64,000 nucleotides of DNA from Calditrichia bacterium (GTDB taxonomy: Bacteria > Calditrichota > Calditrichia > RBG-13-44-9 > J075), in NCBI GenBank assembly GCA_028284905.1, contig JANQQU010000088.1, positions 62,001 through 126,000 on the forward strand. Direction: 5' to 3'. The position numbers and the translations under genes were made by a program. The notes below the pieces were generated by a model, which had not been told where the DNA came from, made no database searches, and saw only the letters and a list, made by a program, of their open reading frames with translations. Shown here in pieces: positions 32,655-40,081 of the stretch (within the stretch, counting starts at the first letter, position 1; every line of letters starts with the position of its first letter).

Positions 32655-34213
32655 TTTTGCTGTTTCTCCGCCAAATCGTTCATCGCTTCCCCTAAGTGAT
32701 TGATCAATTCACCAGCCATCAGGGTATATTGCGTGGTTTTACTGACGAGGTAGTCTGCAGCATAACCGTGGATAAAATTAGCAGTATAAGCGGCTTCATC
32801 GGGATCGTAGTGCTGGGCAAGCAATCCGGCGATAAATCCGGTTAGTACATCCCCGGTGCCGCCACTGGCTAGCCCGGCGTTTCCGGTAGAATTGAGATAG
32901 ACCCGGCGATCCGGCATGGCTACCAGGGCCGGTGCCCCTTTCAGTAGAAGGGTGAGCCCGTATTTCTCGGCGAAATCCTGCGCCAGGGTAATACGATTCT
33001 GGGCAATGGAAGTTTTCGTCTCTCCCGGGAAGAAGCGGCGAAATTCGCCTAAATGCGGGGTAAGGATCCAGTTCGGATGCGGACCGGATTCCAGAATCTC
33101 GCGATGATTCGCTAAGGCCAGGAGGGCATCGGCATCGATAACAATCGGTTTATCGAAATCACGCAGGATATCGATAACGGTTTTCTGAACCTCTTCACTC
33201 CGTCCCAATCCGGGACCAATCGCCAACACATCGGACCATTCCAGTAAATCCTTAATGCGTCCCTTGCTCACCTGCCCAATGGTTTTCTCCGGCGTTTCCG
33301 GGAGCGGTCGGGTAATTACCTCGGTTAGTTTCTGTTCGAGAACATTGTTGATGCTTTCCGGTACACCAATAATGACCAGGCCGGCCCCCATCTTCATTGT
33401 CGCCTGTGCGGCGAGGGCAGCAGCGCCGGTGTAGCCGTTGGAACCGGCCAATACACCGACCTTGCCATTGTCATATTTGTGGGAATCAGCATAGCGAAAG
33501 GGCAGCACGATGTCATAATCTTCCAGCATATCCAGCATTACATTGTCCTGACTCAATACAGACGGGGGAATTCCGATATCAGCGATGTATAGTTCGCCGA
33601 CATTATTCTTCGCAGGATAAAAAAGATGGCACCTTTTCGGCAAGGCCATGCTAACGGTGACATCCGCCCGAATCGCCTTGCCGGCAACTTCCGGCGAGCT
33701 GGCGTTTAAACCGGAGGGCACATCGATAGAAATAACAGTTGTTTCAAGATTTTGATTAATAAAGTTGATCAGCTCGGCGGTTATGCCACGCACAGCGCCT
33801 TTGGTGCCGGTGCCGAGGAGCGCATCTACCAAAATATCCGGAGGTTCGTTTTCCAGTTCGCGAACATCATCGATCGCTGAAATGTATTCGATGGGAATAT
33901 TCATATTGCGCAGGATGTTATAATTGATCAGGGCATCGCCGGAAATTTTTGCTACTTCCTCCGTGCAAAATACCCGGACATAAACGCCTTCATTCCACAA
34001 ATGGCGGGCAACGACGAATCCATCTCCGCCATTATTGCCTTTGCCGCAGAAAATATAAACCAGGGGATCCGTTACATTCTCAAGTTTGTCCTGAACAACC
34101 CGGGAAACCGCCCGCCCGGCATTCTCCATTAAAACGACGCCCGGCACACCAATATTGTTTATCGTGAAGCGATCCTTCTCCTGCATTTCCGCAGCGGTTA
34201 CTACTTTAATCAT
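32648..34213 (-). CDS. nnr: Bifunctional NAD(P)H-hydrate epimerase / ADP-dependent NAD(P)H-hydrate dehydratase
   Basis: A 521-residue repair enzyme for hydrated NAD(P)H. The N-terminal YjeF-type epimerase half (about 1-225) shows VPGVVLMENAGRAVSR, FCGKGNNGGDGFVVARHL, DILVDALLGTGTKGAVRG and ISIDVPSGLNAS. The C-terminal ribokinase-like dehydratase half (about 235-515) shows VGVLAGSNGYTGAAALAAQ, AIGPGLGR, WILTPHLGEFRRFF and NAGLASGGTGDVLTGFIAGL. The order and length match the standard fused enzyme. ATG 34213 has AAGGAG 8 bp upstream. acpS lies 59 bp upstream on the same strand; this pairing is common and indicates an operon. Confidence 0.96.
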   Translation of the reverse strand: MIKVVTAAEMQEKDRFTINNIGVPGVVLMENAGRAVSRVVQDKLENVTDPLVYIFCGKGNNGGDGFVVARHLWNEGVYVRVFCTEEVAKISGDALINYNILRNMNIPIEYISAIDDVRELENEPPDILVDALLGTGTKGAVRGITAELINFINQNLETTVISIDVPSGLNASSPEVAGKAIRADVTVSMALPKRCHLFYPAKNNVGELYIADIGIPPSVLSQDNVMLDMLEDYDIVLPFRYADSHKYDNGKVGVLAGSNGYTGAAALAAQATMKMGAGLVIIGVPESINNVLEQKLTEVITRPLPETPEKTIGQVSKGRIKDLLEWSDVLAIGPGLGRSEEVQKTVIDILRDFDKPIVIDADALLALANHREILESGPHPNWILTPHLGEFRRFFPGETKTSIAQNRITLAQDFAEKYGLTLLLKGAPALVAMPDRRVYLNSTGNAGLASGGTGDVLTGFIAGLLAQHYDPDEAAYTANFIHGYAADYLVSKTTQYTLMAGELINHLGEAMNDLAEKQQKQ

Positions 34214-34272
34214 GAAGTGGTCTCCTTAAATCCTGAAAGAGGAATTCCTGGTTTCATCTGTTCAAGTCGATT

Positions 34273-34659
34273 TTACGATTCCATAGGTGCTAAATTTTCA
34301 ACAACGATCATCGCAATAGCCAGATTACCGCTGTGAGAGATCGATACATGCACTTTTTTATCAGCGAGCATTTCCGCGGTTTTGCCATGCAATTCAACCC
34401 GCGGTTTACCCTTGTCATTGTTAACAATTTCCACATCGCGCCAATGCATGCCGAGACTAAGACCAGTGCCGGCTGCTTTAAAAACCGCTTCTTTCACAGC
34501 GAACCGGGCAGCAAAACTTTGTGCATTTGCCTTCTGGCGGCAATAGTCGATCTCCGTCTGGGTAAACACCCGGTTGAGAAATTTCTCACCATAATTTTCG
34601 ATTAATGCTTCTACCCGGTCAATTTCTGCCAGATCTACGCCGATGGCATGAATATTCAT
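34273..34659 (-). CDS. acpS: Holo-[acyl-carrier-protein] synthase
   Basis: A 128-residue enzyme that attaches 4'-phosphopantetheine from CoA to acyl carrier protein. Family motifs are AIGVDLAEIDRVEALI at the N-terminus (metal-binding Asp of GVDL), FLNRVFTQTEIDYCR, and FAARFAVKEAVFKAAGTGLS, which carries the conserved Glu and Lys. HVSISHSGNLAIA lies near the C-terminus. Length is normal. It is the first gene of the minus-strand unit with nnr. Its 5' region holds a 37-bp tandem duplication that starts one base upstream of the ATG. The only ribosome-site-like sequence, GGGACAG, comes from that duplicated unit. Confidence 0.95.
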   Translation of the reverse strand: MNIHAIGVDLAEIDRVEALIENYGEKFLNRVFTQTEIDYCRQKANAQSFAARFAVKEAVFKAAGTGLSLGMHWRDVEIVNNDKGKPRVELHGKTAEMLADKKVHVSISHSGNLAIAMIVVENLAPMES

Positions 34660-34660
34660 A

Positions 34661-34734
34661 TCTGTCCCGTATACATTTTCGAAGGAATATAGTCATTTCT
34701 GTCCCGTATACATTTTCGAAGGAATATAGTCATT
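34661..34734. repeat. Perfect 37-bp tandem duplication upstream of acpS
   Basis: Units 34661-34697 and 34698-34734 are identical, each beginning TCTGTCCCGTATACATTTTC. The first unit abuts the acpS start codon (minus strand), so the duplication lies in the acpS leader or promoter and duplicates a possible ribosome-site sequence. Confidence 0.95.
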
Positions 34735-35042
34735 CCCGTCAGGGAAATAAAGCGCGTTTTTTGACGGGTCGCTGTAGTTTGATATTAGTATTTCAGGTAA
34801 AAATTGCGGGATGTAGAAATTATGGTCAGGGATTTTAAAAGCAGTGGTGTATTAAGATTACATGACCGGTAATGGTGAAGAGAAACAATAATCACCCAAA
34901 ACCGAATAAAGTGCAGAATGATCTCTGCTGATGCTTTTTGTATTGACACACTTTTGGTTTTTAGTAATAGGCAGTAAAATATGACTGCCGGATTATCAAC
35001 TTGAAAATGTTATATTAAGCGATATTTACCTGGGGAGAAAAT
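34735..35042. other. Divergent intergenic region with candidate promoter element
   Basis: No gene is seen in these 308 bp between acpS and the lipoprotein gene. A perfect TTGACA occurs at 34943-34948 on the + strand but the best -10 match at 17 bp (AATAGG) is poor. TATATT occurs nearer the lipoprotein gene (about 35010). No terminator or RNA motif recognised. Confidence 0.4.
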
Positions 35043-35549
35043 ATGAGAATTTTGAAGAGCATTAACAAGCTTAAGCTGGCGATATTATTTCCTTTCTTTT
35101 TGTTAATTGCCTGCAGTAGTCGTTCTATTTATGAGCCGGAACCAATTCCGATCAAAATTACCGAGATCGAGGTTTCGGATGAGTATGACAGCGTGGGGAA
35201 ACTGGAAGTGGAAGTACATATTTTTGACGCCAATAGCGGCGATCTATTGGGATGTTCCGGTAATTTTCAAGGCTTGGGGCATGTCGATTCTTCCGACCAT
35301 TTATTTTATACAAATGCGGAGTTTGTACGTCCGGATTACCAGACGCGCACCTATCTTTATTATGAAGATATACAATTCCGCGATATCATTATCTGGGTGA
35401 TTGAAGATGATGATAATCCCTGCCCGGGAGAGATCGACCATGGTCAGGACGATATTATCGGTATTAGCGATCCGATGGACGGCCGGCGTTTGAATCGTTT
35501 TCGGATACTATCGTTTGACAACGTCGTCCACCTGCGCATTGGTAGTTGA
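35043..35549 (+). CDS. Hypothetical lipoprotein
   Basis: A 168-residue protein with a lipoprotein signal: basic RILKSINKLKL, hydrophobic ILFPFFLLIA and lipobox LIAC with the cysteine near residue 24. The mature part is acidic and beta-rich (KITEIEVSDEYDSVGKLEVE, YLYYEDIQFRDIIIWVIEDD), suggesting a small extracytoplasmic sandwich, perhaps C2- or Ig-like. I do not recognise a family. It stands alone; the IS element inserted 82 bp downstream of its stop has not disrupted it. Confidence 0.65.
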   Translation: MRILKSINKLKLAILFPFFLLIACSSRSIYEPEPIPIKITEIEVSDEYDSVGKLEVEVHIFDANSGDLLGCSGNFQGLGHVDSSDHLFYTNAEFVRPDYQTRTYLYYEDIQFRDIIIWVIEDDDNPCPGEIDHGQDDIIGISDPMDGRRLNRFRILSFDNVVHLRIGS

Positions 35550-35631
35550 TCGAAGTTCAAAGTTCATAGTTCAGAGTTTACTTCTCGTTACCAAACTCCG
35601 ATTTACTTCTCGTTCCCATCCCGGAAGGCCG

Positions 35632-37089
35632 CATACGCGTTAACCTTATTGTATAAGCATTTGTGGGTATGAGTCCCTATTGTTTCTGTTATCATATCCC
35701 GCATGATATAAGATTTGCTGAATTAAATTCTGCTGCTCATCGAGTTCGGATTTCAGAATAAAGCAATTATGCTGAATGAGAGATAGCAGTTTAGTGACTT
35801 TTAAAAGGCTCAAGTGTTTTTGTTGTTTTTCATAAAGCGTATGAAACAATGGTATGAATATGCAACGATGAATTAAAGTAATATAAATGAAGCAGGCATA
35901 AATATATGCCTTAAGACAGGCGGTTGTGGAACTTGGCACTTGAGTAATGTGAAAATGACTTTTCCAGGATTTGAAAATAATTTCAATTCTCCATCGCAGT
36001 TGATAGATTTTGGTAATTTGTGAGGGTGTCCAGACCTTTCGGTCAACATTGGAAATAAAGATGTTAAAGGCCATTAGAAACCGTCGGTTTTTATCTGGCT
36101 TTAATCGTTTATCGCGATTGTTCTTAGCTTTTCGCCGTCTTTCATTTGCAATCTGCTGTGATAAAGGAACAATGACTAATCGCACCGGCAATCGCAGTTT
36201 TGCACCCATTTTTACATTGAGATCAATCAATGGCGTTACTGTTTTTGAAGTTTTCATGTGTTTTTTGATAAGCTTTACCAGGTCAATTCGTGAATCGCCA
36301 TCTTCGGTGTAGATGTTAATATTATGACGGTAACGACTTAGAAAAAAGATACCTTGCTGATGCATTTGGGCGAAAACATCTAATACTAAATAACCTAAGT
36401 CCCTGATCACTAAATCACCGGCCCGGGCAACTTTTAAAATGAGTGGAGAAGCTTTTTGATCATTATCCCGGAATGAGCCAATCTCGAAACGTGAAAAATG
36501 TTCTGAAAGGGCACTATAAATTAGTTGGATTTTTAGAGTCGCTGTTCTCTTACCAGTCTTGTTTCCCGATCCCGGGAAAACCGAGGCCAGCTTTGCAGAC
36601 AAGGAAATGGTTGTGCTGTCCTGAAAGTAAACATTTGCAAATGAGGATAATGATTTACTTTTAACTATTGGTTGTCTGGATTGCAGTTGATCGGATAATA
36701 CGACTGCTAATATGCGATTGAGAAAAGTGGCAAAACCACTATTCAATTGCTTTCTGACAGCAACTTTAGAAATGGTATCGTTAATAAGTTGACCGATAGA
36801 AAATGCGATACACATCAAAGAACTTTCATGGTTGAATACAGCATTCAAAAAGCCCAGTAAAAACTTGTCGCACCGTGCTTTTAATGGATCACGCTTGACA
36901 AAACCGGTTGCTCGGGATAACTTTGATATATCTATCCGATTTAATGTAGACTGTAGTTTTTCCATCGTCTTGATTTGATTTATGCTTGCAGCCATTTCAT
37001 TCCCCTTGTTTTGTTCGTCCTTAATAAGGTCGAAATGGTTGCAAGCTTTTCAAAGCATTCTATATTCTTAAATAAGGTTAACGCGTATG
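35632..37089 (-). mobile_element. Intact IS4-family insertion sequence (1458 bp) with 19-bp inverted repeats and 10-bp target duplication
   Basis: The ends CATACGCGTTAACCTTATT (35632-35650) and its exact reverse complement (37071-37089) are perfect 19-bp inverted repeats. The direct repeat CGGAAGGCCG flanks both sides (35622-35631 and 37090-37099), as expected of IS4-family transposition. Removing the element and one repeat restores a hairpin with 14-bp arms CGTTCCCATCCCGG and CCGGGATGGGAACG around the loop AAGG, so the target was the centre of an extragenic palindrome. One full-length transposase gene fills the element. Confidence 0.93.
35646..36995 (-). CDS. IS4-family DDE transposase
   Basis: A 449-residue transposase. 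The catalytic DDE region is visible: FQDSTTISL (first Asp), AGDLVIRDLGYLVLDVFA (second Asp) and the IS4 signature Y-x2-R-x3-E-x6-K in YQLRWRIEIIFKSWKS, which supplies the Glu. The basic helix rich in NERRRKAKNNRDKRLKPDK lies just before this. The frame is intact from ATG 36995 (AGGGGA upstream) to the stop near the left inverted repeat, so the element may still be mobile. Codon use is more AT-rich than the flanking UbiA genes, consistent with acquisition. Confidence 0.93.
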   Translation of the reverse strand: MAASINQIKTMEKLQSTLNRIDISKLSRATGFVKRDPLKARCDKFLLGFLNAVFNHESSLMCIAFSIGQLINDTISKVAVRKQLNSGFATFLNRILAVVLSDQLQSRQPIVKSKSLSSFANVYFQDSTTISLSAKLASVFPGSGNKTGKRTATLKIQLIYSALSEHFSRFEIGSFRDNDQKASPLILKVARAGDLVIRDLGYLVLDVFAQMHQQGIFFLSRYRHNINIYTEDGDSRIDLVKLIKKHMKTSKTVTPLIDLNVKMGAKLRLPVRLVIVPLSQQIANERRRKAKNNRDKRLKPDKNRRFLMAFNIFISNVDRKVWTPSQITKIYQLRWRIEIIFKSWKSHFHITQVPSSTTACLKAYIYACFIYITLIHRCIFIPLFHTLYEKQQKHLSLLKVTKLLSLIQHNCFILKSELDEQQNLIQQILYHAGYDNRNNRDSYPQMLIQ

Positions 37090-37253
37090 CGGAAGGCCGG
37101 GATGGGAACGAGGATTGAGCGATGTTTGAATGCCAGAGTTCAGAGTTGCTCATTTGCTCATCTGCCGAGTATGAAAGCCGGAAATATCAACCACTTGTTT
37201 TTCCGGGGGGGATTTGTTTCATTGTGCCATAGACATTGTTTACGGGAAATCCA

Positions 37254-38198
37254 ATGGATATGGCAACGATGGGCACTTTTGCCCGCTGGAAATATGCTGC
37301 GAAACCGAATAGCTGGCCGAAAATACTGGTGCCTTTTTTACTGGGGCAATCGATCGGTGTGAGCGCCGCAAATAGTATCTCCCTCAGCGGACTGCTGATC
37401 GGCGGCCTTTTTACAATTTTTCTCCTCCTCTTTATTGTTTTCATGAATGATTGGGCAGATGAAGCCGTTGATCGCCTGAAGCGGACAATGTTCCCGGAGG
37501 GATGCTCGCCGAAAACAATTCCGGATAATATTCTTTCTGCAAATGACCTGCTTATCGCTGGTTCGATGGCCGGGGCGGCTGCCCTGGGTATTGCCAGTAT
37601 CGGTGAAGCGGCGATACTTCGCGGCTATCTTTTTTGGGCCGGTTTTGCCTGCCTGCTCATTTTTGTCAGTTACTCTCTTCCGCCAATTCGTTTAAATTAC
37701 CGGGGAGGCGGGGAATTACTGGAGATGCTCGGAGTAGGCGTTGCTTTACCGCTGTTTAATATTTACTGCCAGTCGGGAGAATGGCTGCCGCCTGCCGCCG
37801 GAGAAGTGCTGCCGGCCTTTATGGTGATGGCGCTGGCCAGTGCAATCGCCAGTGGACTGAGCGACGAAGAGAGCGATCGCAAAGGCGGTAAAACCACGCT
37901 GGTAACGATGTTTGGCAATCGATCCTGCCGAAGAGCGATTGAGTTCCTCCTGCTCTTGGCAGTGCTTTTTTTATTACTGGGACGAACTCAGGAGAGCACT
38001 CTACCAGCGTTGATTCGCATTCTCGCAATTGTTATCATCCTTTGGTATGGATACCGCATCTGGCAGTTTAGCGATAGTGCGAAAACAAATGCTTTTCAGG
38101 CGCAGGCCGCTTATAAAAATGACCTTCACCTGGCGATTTGGCTCTCCAGTAGTTTTATCGCTGTTTATTGGATTTGGGGAGCAACGATTCTGCCGTGA
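37254..38198 (+). CDS. UbiA-family prenyltransferase, paralogue 1
   Basis: The start is placed at ATG 37254 (a TTG 18 bp earlier is in frame), giving 314 residues. About eight hydrophobic helices are present. The two Asp-rich motifs of UbiA enzymes are NDWADEAVDRLK near residue 69 and SDEESDRKGGKTTL near 203, which bind Mg-prenyl diphosphate. A MenA-like loop YSLPPIRLNYRGGGELLEML lies between them. The enzyme would transfer a polyprenyl chain to an aromatic or other acceptor in the inner membrane. Its stop overlaps the GTG start of the next gene, and a second UbiA paralogue follows that gene. No quinone-biosynthesis gene is adjacent, so the product is unknown. Confidence 0.9.
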   Translation: MDMATMGTFARWKYAAKPNSWPKILVPFLLGQSIGVSAANSISLSGLLIGGLFTIFLLLFIVFMNDWADEAVDRLKRTMFPEGCSPKTIPDNILSANDLLIAGSMAGAAALGIASIGEAAILRGYLFWAGFACLLIFVSYSLPPIRLNYRGGGELLEMLGVGVALPLFNIYCQSGEWLPPAAGEVLPAFMVMALASAIASGLSDEESDRKGGKTTLVTMFGNRSCRRAIEFLLLLAVLFLLLGRTQESTLPALIRILAIVIILWYGYRIWQFSDSAKTNAFQAQAAYKNDLHLAIWLSSSFIAVYWIWGATILP

Positions 38199-38938
38199 GT
38201 AATATGCCACCCACTGCGTTAGCCGATTTCCTCGCCATCGATAATCAAATAAAGAAATCTGCTATTTGTTATCTCTCCGTTGCCCCGGAACGGGATGTGC
38301 CGACGTCTTTTAAAAAGCTTGGCGAACATGTTGCCGGTTTGATCCGGGAAGAAGAACGATTACGGGAAATCGCCTTTTACCTGCGCGAGATTGTCACTGC
38401 GGTGTTACGTAATTTTCCGGAGAACATCTTTTGGGATTTTGATTATCTTACCAGTGTATTGGTTGCTTCCGCGCTTGATGATAAGCGAACGAACGAAAAA
38501 ACGCTGGCAGCTACCGCGGAAAAGATTGTTCTGCTGAATGATATCTTTGGCGAAAATACCCGGATCCGTTTTCGCTATGTCCACGATTTTCTTTATGGCT
38601 ATGATTGGGCGAAATGGGTGGGGAAATCTCCCCGGGAAAACGTCAATGTCCAACCCTATGACATTCCATTTCTCGATTACATGATTCAAAGAGGCCGGGA
38701 ATTGTTCGAGTTGATTGCTGCGAATGATAGTAAATACCACAAGTTGCGGGGACCGGGACATCGTAATCCGTTTGGCTTTTCCCGGGAACCGGAAGCAGAA
38801 AAACGGCTTTTCCGCCAGCTCGCCCGGGAGGGGCAAATTCCCCTGGTAGCCTGGGAATTTAATGGTGCAGTTGAATGGCAGCGGCCTTTCGCGGAGATTC
38901 GAAAGCAACAGGCGATATCGCTGGGGCTGGGACGGTAG
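38195..38938 (+). CDS. Unrecognised protein between two UbiA prenyltransferases
   Basis: The GTG at 38195 overlaps the UbiA stop by four bases (GTGA), so translational coupling is likely; an ATG lies three codons later. The 247-residue product lacks a signal peptide or membrane helix and appears soluble and mixed helical, with many charged residues (FKKLGEHVAGLIREEERLRE). Aromatic-rich segments NIFWDFDYLTSVLVASALDD and FRYVHDFLYGYDWAKWVGKS might form a ligand pocket, and the C-terminus carries GPGHRNPFGFSREPEAEKRL. I recognise no family. The tight position between two prenyltransferases suggests it acts on the same lipid pathway (inference). Confidence 0.7.
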   Translation: MSNMPPTALADFLAIDNQIKKSAICYLSVAPERDVPTSFKKLGEHVAGLIREEERLREIAFYLREIVTAVLRNFPENIFWDFDYLTSVLVASALDDKRTNEKTLAATAEKIVLLNDIFGENTRIRFRYVHDFLYGYDWAKWVGKSPRENVNVQPYDIPFLDYMIQRGRELFELIAANDSKYHKLRGPGHRNPFGFSREPEAEKRLFRQLAREGQIPLVAWEFNGAVEWQRPFAEIRKQQAISLGLGR

Positions 38939-38994
38939 GAACTATCATCCAAATGAGACCTGTGCGTAAAACTTATTATAAAATCTTTGTTTTA

Positions 38995-39111
38995 ATGTCG
39001 AATGTCCAACACCCAATATCCAATGTTGAAGGAAAAAACTAAAAACATACTAGGATTTTAGAGAGCACTTACTTGGAAATTGAAAATTGAATATTCGACA
39101 TTCGATATTCG
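38995..39111. repeat. Imperfect palindromic extragenic element, copy 3
   Basis: The left arm TGTCGAATGTCCAAC with CCAATATCCAATG faces TTGAAAATTGAATATTCGAC and ATTCGATATTCG. It belongs to the family seen at 3353-3460 and 3471-3563, and again lies between cotranscribed-looking genes. Confidence 0.55.
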
Positions 39112-39145
39112 CTTTTTTTAATTCGTATCCTTAATGGAAAGATCT

Positions 39146-40024
39146 ATGAACCTATTCGCCTGGATCAAAGCATCCCGCCCACCTGCCTATGTCAATACCT
39201 TTATCCCAACGCTGCTCGGGCAGCTGCTGGCATTAAATTTAAGCAACGCCTGGGATTGGACAATTTTTATCTGGCTGGCAGTAATTAACTGGTTACAGCA
39301 ACTCTACATCGTGTTCTGGAACGACTATGCCGATGAAGCAGCCGACCGCTTAAATGAGAATTTTACACCATTTTCCGGTGGTTCCCGGGTATTGCCGGAA
39401 AACCAGCTAACAAAACAATCGCTTTGGCGAGCCGGCACTTTGGCCAGCATTGCAGTGCTAATCTGCGGCAGCTGGCTAACAATCTTCGCTGACCGGGATT
39501 ACCTGCTCATTTTTCTGTTGATTGGCTGGCTGTTACTAACCGCCTACAGCCTACCGCCTTTCCGCCTAAATTACCGCGGCGGTGGAGAATTCCTGCAAAT
39601 GCTCGGCTGCGCCATCGTCCTTCCCCTAATGGGCTACTATGCCCAACTGAATACCCTGAACGATTTTCCCTGGCCGATATTGCTGCCGTTCGCGATCTAT
39701 CACCTGGCCAGTGCGATTGCGACTACCGTGGCGGATCGGTCGGCAGATAAAATTGCTGGAAAAAACACCCTGGCGGTACGTCTGGGCGTAGATCGTACGA
39801 TGCAGTTTGTTAACATTCTGGTTTTCATTGGCCCACTCGGCGCTTTTTTAACGGGGCATTTCGAGACCGATTTACAGGTGTTGATGCAGATCCTGTTGCC
39901 AATGTTGTTACTACCGGTTATCATATTTGCCGGGCGAAACCTGGAAACATCCCGTCCGGCATTACTGGTATTTAATGCGGCGGTAATTACCCTACCAGTG
40001 ATTTTTGTCCTTGGATTTCTGTAA
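39146..40024 (+). CDS. UbiA-family prenyltransferase, paralogue 2
   Basis: The start is ATG 39146, with GGAAAG 4 bp upstream; an ATG 12 bp earlier is in frame. The 292-residue protein has about eight to nine helices, Asp-rich motif 1 as NDYADEAADRLNENF and motif 2 as ADRSADKIAGKNTLAVRLG. The intermotif loop YSLPPFRLNYRGGGEFLQML is nearly the same as in the first paralogue, so the pair arose by duplication. The motif 2 region differs, with D-x3-D spacing like MenA enzymes. Substrate unknown. It is followed 57 bp later by the kinase gene. Confidence 0.9.
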   Translation: MNLFAWIKASRPPAYVNTFIPTLLGQLLALNLSNAWDWTIFIWLAVINWLQQLYIVFWNDYADEAADRLNENFTPFSGGSRVLPENQLTKQSLWRAGTLASIAVLICGSWLTIFADRDYLLIFLLIGWLLLTAYSLPPFRLNYRGGGEFLQMLGCAIVLPLMGYYAQLNTLNDFPWPILLPFAIYHLASAIATTVADRSADKIAGKNTLAVRLGVDRTMQFVNILVFIGPLGAFLTGHFETDLQVLMQILLPMLLLPVIIFAGRNLETSRPALLVFNAAVITLPVIFVLGFL

Positions 40025-40081
40025 TGATAGTAAGAAATTTGATTTATCCTTTATAAATCATCGATTTCGGAAGCGGTATCA

